Positions 1 to 6,804 of a stretch of DNA of 16,430 bases are shown one piece after another (the stretch's first letter is position 1; each line of letters starts with the position of its first letter). Position numbers and translations under genes: made by a program. The DNA lies in NCBI GenBank assembly GCA_937883885.1, contig CAKZXL010000939.1:1-16430 (forward strand). Reading direction: 5' to 3'. This stretch comes from an uncultured Aquincola sp. GTDB taxonomy: Bacteria; Pseudomonadota; Gammaproteobacteria; Burkholderiales; Burkholderiaceae. The notes under the pieces were generated by a model that did no database searches, had not been told where the DNA came from, and saw only the letters and a program-made list of their open reading frames with translations.

Positions 1-29
1 GCCCGGGTTCAACCGGTCGTCGCAACACC
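1..29. repeat. Probable terminal inverted repeat of the IS30-family element
   Basis: The first bases resemble IS30-family ends, with a GGTTCAAC...CGCAACACC pattern, and the transposase stop codon (9-11) lies inside them, as is usual for compact IS30 elements. Only one end is in the window, so the inverted repeat cannot be confirmed. The call rests on family resemblance recalled from memory. Confidence 0.35.
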
Positions 30-872
30 GTTGAGGTGCGCGGACGATACCAAGCTCTCGAACATCTCGGCTGGCGTCCGCCAGCCCAGCACCTTGCGCG
101 GTCTGTTGTTGAGGGCGTTTGCCACAGCTTGAAGCGCTGCCGCGGCGTATCGGTTCAGATCGGTACCTTTGGGGAAGTACTGGCGCAGCAGTCCGTTGGT
201 GTTCTCGTTGGTTCCGCGCTGCCAGGGACTTCGCGGCTCGCAGAAGAACGTCCGGATGCCGGTCTCGTGACGCAGGCGTTGGTGCTGGGCCATTTCAGAC
301 CCTTGATCCCAGGTCAACGACTTGCGTAGCCTGCCCGGCAGTGGCATCAACGCTGACGTGATCGCCAGTCGTACAGCTTCGGCACCGCGCCCTGCCAGCG
401 CGGGACCGTTCTTCAATGGTGCGCCACCGAACCCAGCTTGGCGAGGCAAGTGCATCAGCTTGGTGTACCGCGTCTTGCGCTCGACCAGAGTGCCGATGGC
501 GGAGCTGTCCAAGCCGATGATCAAGTCGCCTTCCCAGTGTCCAGGCTCACCGCGCTGTTCCACGTTCGCTGGGCGCTGGTCGATGAGGTCCTGCGTGGTC
601 ACGAACTGCTTCCCCCGAGCTCTGGCGCGGGCGCGAGGCACGCGTAGCGCCCTCCCTGTTCTGAGAGATGTGCAGAGTTCCCGCCGCAGGCCACCACGGT
701 CTTTGATGTATAGCGCTTGGTAGATCGCCTCGTGCGAGATCCGCATGCTCGGGTCATCGGGGTGGTCGATGAGCAGACGATTGGCGATTTGCTGCGGGCT
801 CCACGCGGCGCAGCCTCGCAGAGCTCGACGGTGCGTCACAGGCCTTGCTTGCGGCAACGGCCCAACGAACTT
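9..872 (-). pseudogene. IS30-family transposase, 5'-truncated
   Basis: This is the C-terminal three quarters of an IS30-family DDE transposase, which cuts and joins IS30 element ends. What can be seen is a WSPQQIANRL segment, SHEAIYQALY, and the catalytic-core block GHWEGDLIIG holding the first Asp. A WDQGSEM block holds the second Asp, and QRGTNENTNGLLRQYFPKG holds the Glu. IS30 transposases usually run to about 340-400 residues and begin with a helix-turn-helix domain; that N-terminal domain is missing. The reading frame now opens with an ATG at 873-875 that is part of the end of the neighbouring IS1595 element, so it is chimeric and not the native start. The native IS30 homology fades around 840-865. 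The catalytic domain appears intact, but the protein probably cannot recognise its ends and is judged inactive. Confidence 0.8.
865..872. repeat. Target-site duplication, left copy (ACGAACTT)
   Basis: ACGAACTT lies directly outside the left end of the IS1595 element and is repeated exactly at 1918-1925. Eight base pairs is the duplication length expected for the IS1595 family. Confidence 0.85.
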
Positions 873-896
873 CATGATTAGCGATGAACCTCAGCA
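873..896 (+). repeat. IS1595 terminal inverted repeat, left
   Basis: It contains GATTAGCGATGAA followed by TCAGCA, and pairs with the reverse complement of 1894-1917 at 21 of 24 positions. The transposase stop codon (878-880) lies within it. Confidence 0.85.
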
Positions 897-1834
897 ACCC
901 TGATACCGCGCTCGGGCTGCTTCGGCGTGGCGACCATCGCCCTGAGCAAACTGCCGAGCATGGCCCGCATGTCGTAGCGCCGGTTGAAGCGGAACTGGAC
1001 TTCGGCGAGGTAGCGGTATCCGTACTTGGCGAACTTGATGGCGTGGTACGTGCCAGTCAGCGCGGTCTTCACGTTGCCGATGAGCGTGTTGACGGCGCGG
1101 AACTTCTCGTTGAGCACGCTGGTCTTGCCGCCACCGGTGACCTGGCGGTCGTGGACGGCGCCCATCGAGGCAGCCACGGTGAAGCAGCCCAGGCCGTCGG
1201 AGACGACGGTCAGCGGCAAGCACATGCTGGTCGCGATGAACTCCTTCATCGCCTCGTTGGTGAACGGCCGCGCCGACAGGCAGGCCAGGTGCGCGCGGCC
1301 GTCCTCGGTGGTCTGCACCGCCACGACGAAGGGCACCTTGTTCTCCGAGCCGCGGCCGGCCTTGCCACCGCTGCGTTCTCCGCCGAGATAGGCGTCGTCG
1401 ACCTCGACGCGGCCGGTGAGCTGTCGCTCGGACTCGGCCATAGCCATGGCCTGCAGCAGCTTGTGCTTGATGAGCCAGGCGGTGCGGTAGCTCACGCCCA
1501 GCTGGCGGGTCAGCTCCAGCGCCGAGACGTTGTTCTTGGCCTGGGTCAGCAGTTGCATGGCCAGGAACCAACGCGTCAGCGGCAGCTTGGTGGCCTCGAA
1601 GACGGTGCCGCTGGTGACGCTGCACTGGTGCTGGCAGCCGGCGCACTGCCAGTACAGGCGGCCGGCGCGCCGGAACGAGGTGCGCGACTGCATGAAGCCG
1701 CAGACCGGACAGACGAAGCCGCCCGGCCAGCGCGCGGCAACCAGAGCCTGCTCGCACTGCTCCTCGGTTCCGTAGCGGTCCATGAACTCCGGCAACGACA
1801 GCCCCTTCTGGAACTGGACTCGATTCATCGGCAT
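878..1834 (-). CDS. IS1595-family transposase
   Basis: This 318-residue DDE transposase mobilises the surrounding element. The N-terminus carries a zinc ribbon: CPVCG near residues 42-46 and a second Cys-x-x-Cys in QCAGCQHQC near residues 64-70. A helical region with a SALELTRQLGVSYRTAW stretch follows, reading like a helix-turn-helix. The catalytic domain begins at VEVDDAYLGGERSGG, where the first Asp sits, then VVSDGLGCF holds the second acidic position. A GTYHAIKFAKYGYRYLAEVQFRFNRR block is typical of the ISXO2-like domain of this family. The ATG start at 1834 is preceded by AGGAG (1842-1846 on the complement), about 7 nt away. Length and motifs are those of a full-length family member, with no sign of damage. 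Confidence 0.92.
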   Translation of the reverse strand: MPMNRVQFQKGLSLPEFMDRYGTEEQCEQALVAARWPGGFVCPVCGFMQSRTSFRRAGRLYWQCAGCQHQCSVTSGTVFEATKLPLTRWFLAMQLLTQAKNNVSALELTRQLGVSYRTAWLIKHKLLQAMAMAESERQLTGRVEVDDAYLGGERSGGKAGRGSENKVPFVVAVQTTEDGRAHLACLSARPFTNEAMKEFIATSMCLPLTVVSDGLGCFTVAASMGAVHDRQVTGGGKTSVLNEKFRAVNTLIGNVKTALTGTYHAIKFAKYGYRYLAEVQFRFNRRYDMRAMLGSLLRAMVATPKQPERGIRVAEVHR

Positions 1835-1893
1835 GGCGCATCTCCTGGTGGGATGCGCCCATCCTCGGCGCTCAGTGGCTCACAGAGTGAGCC

Positions 1894-1917
1894 TGCTGAA
1901 CTTCATCGCTAATCAGG
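1894..1917 (-). repeat. IS1595 terminal inverted repeat, right
   Basis: This is the inverted partner of 873-896. Mismatches are at the second base and at two adjacent internal bases. Confidence 0.85.
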
Positions 1918-1925
1918 ACGAACTT
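1918..1925. repeat. Target-site duplication, right copy (ACGAACTT)
   Basis: An exact copy of 865-872, adjacent to the right end of the IS1595 element. Confidence 0.85.
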
Positions 1926-2794
1926 TGAAAGCCGCGAGGTTGGACGCTGCGCGCCAGAAGCTGGCCACGGTCACCGGCGAGCACACTGGCGCCGCCGAGA
2001 CTGAGGCTCGCCGCCGGGCGCTCGCCGGCGAATCCCGGCGGGCGAGGGAGGAGCACGATGCGGCGGCCCAGCGGCTGTCCCAGGAGTTGCCGCGCTTGCA
2101 GCAGCGCGAAACAAGCCTCCAGCAGCGGATCGCCGAGCGATGCCAGGCGCACGGTCGGCGGCGGGCGCAATTGGTGAAAGACATCGCGGTGCTGACTACG
2201 GTGGCCCAGCTGCGCGAGAGCATCGAGCGCGCAGCAGCGCGCCGGGACTTTGCGCGGCGTGTCGTGGCCCGGTGCCAGGCCATCGTGGGCCGGCGGCAGG
2301 CACGGGTCGACTTGCTGGAGCAGGCCAAGGCGACTCTTGTGGCGCGGCGACGCGAGGTCGAGTCGATCGACCGCGAGGCCGGGCAGATCGCGTTGCGGCA
2401 AGCGGACCTGCAGCGGCGCTTCGGCCTGACCTCTCATGTGCCGTGTGCCGGCATGGACATCCAGGGGCAGTGCCAGCTGCTCGGTGACGCGCGCGAGGCG
2501 AAGGCGCTGTTGCCATCGGCGGACGCGGCGCTCACCGGTCTGGCCGGGAAGAAGCGGGTTGCCCTGCAGGAGATCGCCGACACCGAGACGGCAGTGCGCG
2601 CGCTGCCCGCTGAGGCGCAACTGCGCAACCAGGCCGAGCAGATGCTCGAGACCGCCGAACAGCGTCTCCGCGACATCGAGCTGCTGTGCGCGCGCCGGGA
2701 CGAGGTGACCCGTGCGGCACAGACGATCGATGGACACACTGCGGAGCTGGCCACGCTGCCTGAGCAGGCCGGACCAGAGACGGAGGATGCTTGA
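1926..2794 (+). pseudogene. Internal fragment of an SbcC/Rad50-like coiled-coil ATPase
   Basis: An open frame of about 289 codons encodes almost only heptad-rich helix, rich in Ala, Arg, Glu, Gln and Leu. About two thirds of the way along is a short non-helical turn, PCAGMDIQGQC (Cys174 and Cys183 counted from the TTG at 1925). Long coiled coil, cysteine-containing apex and coiled coil again is the layout of the middle of SbcC/Rad50-type SMC-like ATPases, where the apex forms a zinc hook. A normal hook is C-x-x-C; here the cysteines are eight residues apart, so this is a divergent subfamily. The P-loop, signature and Walker B halves are absent on both sides. The 5' side stops at the IS1595 insertion and the 3' side ends in a TGA followed by non-coding sequence. 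No credible start codon with a ribosome binding site exists. It is best read as a gene remnant, possibly from a nuclease or defence locus. Confidence 0.6.
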
Positions 2795-2885
2795 CTGCGT
2801 ACCCTGCGAACGTCGCGTGGTCGCCGCGAAGCTGCCTTTCGCTTGGTCTCATCGGTCGGCGCTGGACGGCCATGAGGAGCCGGCC

Positions 2886-2916
2886 ACGAACGTCTGCTTC
2901 GCAGCAATCCGTTCGT
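2886..2916. repeat. Nested hairpin
   Basis: The outer arms ACGAACG (2886-2892) and CGTTCGT (2910-2916) pair perfectly. Inside the loop, CTGC (2894-2897) pairs with GCAG (2901-2904) around TTC. No T-tract follows on either strand, so a simple terminator is not indicated. Confidence 0.5.
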
Positions 2917-2932
2917 GCGCTGCAACGCATGG

Positions 2933-2947
2933 CTAACGACAAGTGCG
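2933..2947 (+). repeat. 15-bp direct repeat flanking the defence block, left copy
   Basis: CTAACGACAAGTGCG here matches CTAACGACAACTGCG at 8294-8308 in 14 of 15 positions, same orientation. Both copies lie in non-coding DNA on opposite sides of the four-gene minus-strand operon. GCTTGC also follows both copies, after 7 extra bases here and at once in the other. Confidence 0.5.
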
Positions 2948-3133
2948 TGTTGTCGCTTGCTGCGATGCGACAGGCTTCGGCTTTGCAGCGTTGCTCGCCG
3001 GCCGCTGCCGCCGAGCGAAATCTATCCCCCGGGCCGCACCGACTCGGTCCCGCAGGCCTTTCTGTAGTGGGGCAGGCCCCACGCTGGAGACCACGACGGC
3101 TCCAACCGCAGCGCCCTCCGGCGGAGCCGCGTA

Positions 3134-3148
3134 GCCGCTCACAGCGGC
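3134..3148 (-). terminator. Hairpin just past the helicase stop codon
   Basis: GCCGCT (3134-3139) and AGCGGC (3143-3148) form a 6-bp G/C-rich stem with a 3-nt loop, beginning 1 nt after the stop codon (3150-3152) in the direction of transcription. A further CTCCG/CGGAG inverted repeat lies downstream around 3117-3127. No clear U-tract follows, so it is a structured 3' end and at best a weak or factor-assisted terminator. Confidence 0.35.
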
Positions 3149-3149
3149 C

Positions 3150-4181
3150 TCAGGTGCGTCTGTAGGCCTTCAGCAAGGACTCGGGGACGAAGGTGAGCTT
3201 GCCTCTCGCCCGGGAACAGGCAACGTATAGCTTGTTCCGTGTCTCCGGGTTGATTAGGCGGAAGCTGCCGGCTTGCAACGCCTTCACATTTCCGGAACTC
3301 AGGACCACGCACACATCGCCGTAGCTGTCCATGCCCTTCGATGCGCCCCAGTTCTGCGAGAAGCAGCCGTACTTGTAATGCTCCTTGTAGAACAGCTTGA
3401 CCGTCGCCGCATCTTCCAAGAGAGCGGCAACTGCGGCTGGATCGTTCTCGAACCGCACCTCGCTGGCTCGCTCGTCATGCGACTCGATCTCGATGCCGAT
3501 CTTCTGCGTGATGAAGTCGCAGACGCTTTTGCTGCAACGGCGGCTCCGCTTGAGGCTTTCGGTGTCGACTTTCAGCCGAGCCCGCTCGAACTTCTTCCTG
3601 TAGGCGCCGTAGTCGGCGTGAAGGCTTGCGTTGACGTTTCCGTCGCGACTCGTATCGAACGTGTGCTGGTGGAAGTCGCCGACAAAGGTCATGTCCAGGC
3701 GCGCTGCGCTGATAGCCATCAGGAAGTTGAAGTCGTGCCCTCCGAAATCCTGGACCTCGTCCACGAGAAACACATCGAAGTACTTCTCTATCCGCGCCAC
3801 CACGGCACCGTACAGGCCGGACTGCTCGATGAACTTGGCGAGCCGGTTGGCATAGAGCGAGCGGCCCGAGGTCATGTAGCGCCGGTCATCGGTCAGGGGG
3901 TAGTTCGGAAACCGTTCGGGCGTGCTGAAGGTGATGCCTCGCGTGCCCTTGCTGGATCGCAGGAACGGCCGGTAGCAGAAACTATGCAGGAAGCTGAAGT
4001 AGGTGTGAATCGCGATGTTTGACGGCACGTAGCCGAAACGCTCGATGACCTTGGCGCGGAGGTTGTCGTGATTGGCCTCGGTGTAGGTGACTAGCAGAAA
4101 GCGTCGCGCCTCGTCCAACGAGGCGATCAGGCTGGTGGTCTTGCCCGAGCCGGCGACCGCGAAAACTACGCCCTTATCCAT
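3150..4181 (-). CDS. gajB: UvrD-type helicase, GajB-like (Gabija)
   Basis: This is a 343-residue superfamily 1 helicase of the UvrD/Rep type. Visible motifs in order are the Walker A VAGSGKTT (residues 9-16), motif Ia-like LLVTYTEANHDNL (29-41), Walker B LVDEVQD (139-145) and motif III FVGDFHQHTF (166-175). They continue with RSRRCSKSV (212-220), a motif V-like SKGMDSYGDVCVVL (281-294) and motif VI KLYVACSRARG (317-327). The ATG at 4181 is chosen because Walker A follows immediately; a longer in-frame extension to 4325 lies inside the nuclease gene and makes no sense as protein. It overlaps the upstream gajA-like gene by 16 nt, so the two are very likely translationally coupled. In Gabija, GajB is thought to act with the GajA nuclease, responding to DNA ends or nucleotide depletion. 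It is clearly shorter than the Bacillus prototype, which is near 500 residues as I recall. A stand-alone repair helicase is the alternative, but the partner argues against it. Confidence 0.8.
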   Translation of the reverse strand: MDKGVVFAVAGSGKTTSLIASLDEARRFLLVTYTEANHDNLRAKVIERFGYVPSNIAIHTYFSFLHSFCYRPFLRSSKGTRGITFSTPERFPNYPLTDDRRYMTSGRSLYANRLAKFIEQSGLYGAVVARIEKYFDVFLVDEVQDFGGHDFNFLMAISAARLDMTFVGDFHQHTFDTSRDGNVNASLHADYGAYRKKFERARLKVDTESLKRSRRCSKSVCDFITQKIGIEIESHDERASEVRFENDPAAVAALLEDAATVKLFYKEHYKYGCFSQNWGASKGMDSYGDVCVVLSSGNVKALQAGSFRLINPETRNKLYVACSRARGKLTFVPESLLKAYRRT

Positions 4182-5731
4182 GCCACCGCCTGCTGGATGT
4201 AGCGCGGAACCGCCAGCAGAGCCCCCTTCTTCTCCAGCAGTTGGAATGCGGCGTCGGTTTTGTTCTTCAGCATGTAGTCCTCGACACTCAACGTCTTGCG
4301 ACCCGGCGCGAACAGCTCGTCGCACGCCGCCTGGTTATCACGGTACATGCAGACCTCGAAGGTGTGCCTGGCGTTATCCGCGTCGGCGAAGACCTGGATG
4401 GAGACCGAGATATGGTCGGCGTAGTTCGCCACGCAGTTGGCGGCGTAGTCGCCGTCGTTGTCACGGATGGCCGCGACCCTGATGCCCAGCAGCTTCGCCA
4501 GCTCGAGGTAGCGCTTGAAGCTAGTGCCGTCGACCGAGATTACGTGGACGCCATCGTCGTGGTTGTACCCCGGCGCACTGAGCTTGTAGAGCGCTTCCAT
4601 CAGGATAAATTCGGCGTCGCCTTCCACCAGGATGGCCCTCTTGCACAGCGCTAGTTCCAGCACGTTGTTGTCCGGCGCCTTCATGAAGAACTCAGCAGTG
4701 CCCTGGCTTAGGTTCTTGAGGCTTGCCGGCTGCGACGGGTTGTCCTCGCTAAGGATCATCACCTTCTTAAGGTTTAGTCGCGTGGCGATGAAGCTGCTGT
4801 GGGTGGCGACGAAGAGCTGCTTCTTCACCGAGGCCCGGATGCGCTCGATGAGCTTGCGCATGTGCACGTGGCTGAGGTGATTCTCTGGTTCCTCCAGAAG
4901 CAGTACGTCAAGCGCATGCTCTTGGTTGCGCAGCGCAAACTCGGTCTTGATGAAGCACTGGCGCCCTTTGCCTTTGCTGTCGACCGGGATGTCGTCTTCG
5001 GTGAGGATGATGTCGGTCTCGACACTGGCCTTGGGGCTGGTACGGACGTCAAATTTGTAGTCCTTCAGCGCGTCGTTCATCGCCTTGAAGGCGTCATCCC
5101 TGAAGTTCGCCTTGGCCTTGCGGTACTCGAAGCCGTGCTGGTTGCGCTGCGCGACGGTCGCGTGTGCGGCGTACATGGCGCGCGTGTACTCACGCGTGGC
5201 GTACTCGTTGTTGATCTGCGAGCTGTCGATCAGCAGGTGTCGCAGCGGCTTCTTGTGGGGAAAGAACGGCTCGTCGGTAAAAGTCTGGAAGTGAATGCCG
5301 TAGTACTCGAACGGGAAGTTTTCGTGCCTCTCGGCAAGGATCGACTGAATCTCTCGCGTGAACTCGTCGGCCGGCCGGCACACCAGCTTGATGCCCAAAT
5401 GGTCCGCGCGCTTGCTGTTGTTGCGGCCGTCCAGGTCATGACGCCCCGGCAAGCCATCGAAGTAGACCTCGATCAGCAGCTCGGGCAGGTCTGCGACCTT
5501 GCGGCCACCGGCCAGGAATTCAGCAATGCACTCGGCGTTGAACAGGGCTTCGAGCCCGATGCTCTCGACCTTGCTGCGACTGGCGCTGAGCACGAGATCA
5601 ATGGCCTGCAACACTGAACTCTTACCAGCCTCATTGCCACCCACCAGAATGTTCAGCTCAGGGTCGAATTCCAGCTCTAGCGCCTTGAAGCGCTTGAAAT
5701 TCTTGATCAGCAGCCGCTTTATCGTCCCCAC
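4166..5731 (-). CDS. gajA: OLD-family ATPase/TOPRIM nuclease, GajA-like (Gabija)
   Basis: This 521-residue protein has an N-terminal ABC/SMC-like ATPase and a C-terminal TOPRIM nuclease, the layout of class 2 OLD nucleases and of GajA. ATPase motifs are IKNFKRFKALEL at the start, Walker A GGNEAGKS (31-38), a signature-like SKGKGRQ (252-258), Walker B LLLEEPE (277-283) and the switch His in ATHSS (309-313). TOPRIM motifs are the Glu of ILVEGDAEF (367-375), Asp401 in SVDGTSF, the RDNDGD cluster (423-428) and a candidate catalytic Lys in LKNKTD (488-493). The start is GTG at 5731: the frame is closed two codons upstream by TGA, and a GGGAG lies about 9 nt before it. In Gabija, this protein nicks DNA and is restrained by nucleotides until phage replication or transcription depletes them. 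It is the third gene of the minus-strand operon, with all key residues present, and looks functional. Confidence 0.85.
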   Translation of the reverse strand: MGTIKRLLIKNFKRFKALELEFDPELNILVGGNEAGKSSVLQAIDLVLSASRSKVESIGLEALFNAECIAEFLAGGRKVADLPELLIEVYFDGLPGRHDLDGRNNSKRADHLGIKLVCRPADEFTREIQSILAERHENFPFEYYGIHFQTFTDEPFFPHKKPLRHLLIDSSQINNEYATREYTRAMYAAHATVAQRNQHGFEYRKAKANFRDDAFKAMNDALKDYKFDVRTSPKASVETDIILTEDDIPVDSKGKGRQCFIKTEFALRNQEHALDVLLLEEPENHLSHVHMRKLIERIRASVKKQLFVATHSSFIATRLNLKKVMILSEDNPSQPASLKNLSQGTAEFFMKAPDNNVLELALCKRAILVEGDAEFILMEALYKLSAPGYNHDDGVHVISVDGTSFKRYLELAKLLGIRVAAIRDNDGDYAANCVANYADHISVSIQVFADADNARHTFEVCMYRDNQAACDELFAPGRKTLSVEDYMLKNKTDAAFQLLEKKGALLAVPRYIQQAVAWIRA

Positions 5732-5765
5732 TATTCATTGCTCCCATTCCGAGTTTGGATCTCCT

Positions 5766-5789
5766 ATCCCGGCATCGTGTGCCCGGGAT
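5766..5789 (-). repeat. Hairpin between the NDT-like gene and gajA
   Basis: ATCCCGG (5766-5772) and CCGGGAT (5783-5789) form a perfect 7-bp stem with a 10-nt loop in the 118-bp gap, about 35 nt before the gajA GTG start. No T-tract follows. It could stabilise or punctuate the mRNA between the two modules. Confidence 0.4.
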
Positions 5790-5849
5790 CGCGTGCGCCA
5801 TCGAACGAGGCGGACCCGAGGGACCTTCAGAAACTGCCGTGCAAGTCGG

Positions 5850-6659
5850 CTAAGCGCGGCCCGTGACCGTCTGCAGGCGCCGTTTTAGATTGCCCGCGAG
5901 CGTAGCGATCCCTTCCGCGTTGGGCAGGTACTGGATGTAGCGGATGTGTTGTAGATCAAAGGGTACGTCGGTCTGGTGCTGACTGATCAGAATGACCTCA
6001 GCGCCGATGGCGTGCGCGATGCCTGCCTCGTAGAAGACGTTAGGGTTTCTCCCACTCAGATCGCAGACGACCACTTTGGCCTTGCTGATCAGCGTGACGA
6101 CGTCCTGGATGATGTGTGTGTGCAGCCAGATGTCGTCGGCCCGCTGGCAGGTCATTCCAAGCTCTGCCGCGACGCCCTGGATCGCCGAGTACACGCCATT
6201 GAAGTTGGGAGCAAAGGGCATCATCACGGAGACGAGGTTGTCGTCAATTGGAGGAGGGGCCAACTGGAACACCGACGGTTCACGCGGCGGCGGTTTAACG
6301 CCGCGCTTCAGCAGGACGCGGTACAGGTCCACGTCCTTGATGGCCCAATGATTTCGGCTGAACTCCCACGCGTCGATGCCCAGTTCGGGCGCCAGCTCTT
6401 GTAGGCGAGTGTTGGTGACCGGGGGCACGTCTGTGTCGTAGACGTAGTCGATCTGGTAGTCGTTGCCGATGCTGGTGACGTTCAAGATCGTCCCCAGGCG
6501 CACATACTGAGGCTCGTCGGGAAGGGGATTCGTCTCACCGGCAAAGAGCGCTGGCAGGCCGCGTATTGCGTTGACATCCAGCCTGCCATTTACCCCACCC
6601 GGCTTGAAGCGCTCTTTCAGATGATCAGCCGTGTGTTCAAAAACCCGTGTCTGATTCAT
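5850..6659 (-). CDS. Nucleoside 2-deoxyribosyltransferase-like (NDT/TIR-like) protein
   Basis: This is a 269-residue two-domain protein. Residues 1-120 form a domain I do not recognise, containing NHWAIKDVDLYRVLLKRG near its end. A Pro-rich linker (about 121-131) leads to a Rossmann-like domain with VSVMMPF (133-139), RADDIW (163-168), the block VVCDLSGRNPNVFYEAGIAH (187-206) and DVPFDLQHIRYIQY (221-234). This pattern is that of nucleoside 2-deoxyribosyltransferase-like proteins, which share a fold with TIR domains; Glu201 in FYEAG is the expected catalytic glutamate. Members act as N-glycosidases on nucleotides or NAD-like substrates, and such domains are toxic effectors or signal makers in several defence systems, including type I retrons. 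The ATG at 6659 is chosen because GAGG precedes it by 4 nt; in-frame ATGs upstream (6713, 6755) lack a Shine-Dalgarno and run into a hairpin. It sits 118 bp before gajA and 145 bp after the membrane protein gene. Its biological substrate is unknown. Confidence 0.72.
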   Translation of the reverse strand: MNQTRVFEHTADHLKERFKPGGVNGRLDVNAIRGLPALFAGETNPLPDEPQYVRLGTILNVTSIGNDYQIDYVYDTDVPPVTNTRLQELAPELGIDAWEFSRNHWAIKDVDLYRVLLKRGVKPPPREPSVFQLAPPPIDDNLVSVMMPFAPNFNGVYSAIQGVAAELGMTCQRADDIWLHTHIIQDVVTLISKAKVVVCDLSGRNPNVFYEAGIAHAIGAEVILISQHQTDVPFDLQHIRYIQYLPNAEGIATLAGNLKRRLQTVTGRA

Positions 6660-6744
6660 TGTGCCTCGGTTGGCGGCCCAGCCCCTGTAGTTGGTCATCA
6701 ACAGTTGGTACATAAGGTGTTCGCTCTGGTTCTGTCGTGTACGA

Positions 6745-6766
6745 CGGCTCCGCAAGAACGGAGCCG
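6745..6766 (-). repeat. Strong hairpin between membrane-protein gene and NDT-like gene
   Basis: CGGCTCCG (6745-6752) and CGGAGCCG (6759-6766) form a perfect 8-bp G/C-rich stem with a 6-nt loop. It lies in the 145-bp gap and is followed, in the direction of transcription, by mixed sequence without a T-tract. It may attenuate expression or set the ratio of the two genes by protecting an mRNA end. Confidence 0.5.
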
Positions 6767-6778
6767 GGCATGGTGAAC

Positions 6779-6792
6779 GCTGAGCCCTCAGC
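6779..6792 (-). repeat. Short hairpin after the membrane-protein gene
   Basis: GCTGAG and CTCAGC are perfect inverted arms separated by CC; the loop is too tight unless the closing pair opens. It lies 12 bp past the stop codon of the membrane-protein gene and just before the larger hairpin. Confidence 0.3.
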
Positions 6793-6804
6793 GGCTCCAG
6801 ATGA

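Larger units (their letters stand above)
873..1917 (-). mobile_element. IS1595-family insertion sequence, complete (1045 bp)
   Basis: This is a complete element holding one transposase gene on the minus strand. Its ends form a 24-bp imperfect inverted repeat (21 of 24 matching) built around GATTAGCGATGAA and TCAGCA, at 873-896 and 1894-1917. A perfect 8-bp direct repeat flanks it, so this was a simple transposition event. It landed at or very near the junction between the truncated IS30 gene and the SbcC-like fragment, so the IS30/SbcC rearrangement predates it. The transposase frame is uninterrupted and the element may still be active. Confidence 0.9.
2795..3149. other. Gene-free spacer with strong secondary structure
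   Basis: I see no credible coding sequence in this 355-bp stretch; the short open frames have no ribosome binding sites or recognisable products. It holds a nested hairpin (2886-2916), one copy of a 15-bp repeat shared with 8294-8308, a CGACAA/TTGTCG inverted repeat (2937-2942 with 2950-2955), and G/C-rich hairpins next to the helicase stop codon. It looks like rearranged debris plus the 3' end of the defence operon. Confidence 0.5.

Noticed and set aside
840..870. Second IS30 inverted repeat next to the IS1595 element
   Set aside because: GCAACGGCCCAACGAA has only partial similarity to the left end (about 11 of 16) and lies where the transposase N-terminus should be. It is too weak to call.
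884..1912. 342-codon open frame on the plus strand
   Set aside because: It is antisense to the IS1595 transposase gene, with biased composition (Ala, Gly, Arg, His) and no family motifs. The transposase on the other strand explains the region.
1909..2737. Minus-strand frames opposite the SbcC-like fragment
   Set aside because: They are low-complexity Arg/Leu/Ala-rich antisense translations, while the plus strand shows clear coiled-coil heptads and the cysteine apex.
4799..5617. 272-codon plus-strand frame across gajA
   Set aside because: It mirrors the GajA-like gene and shows no recognisable motif or ribosome binding site.
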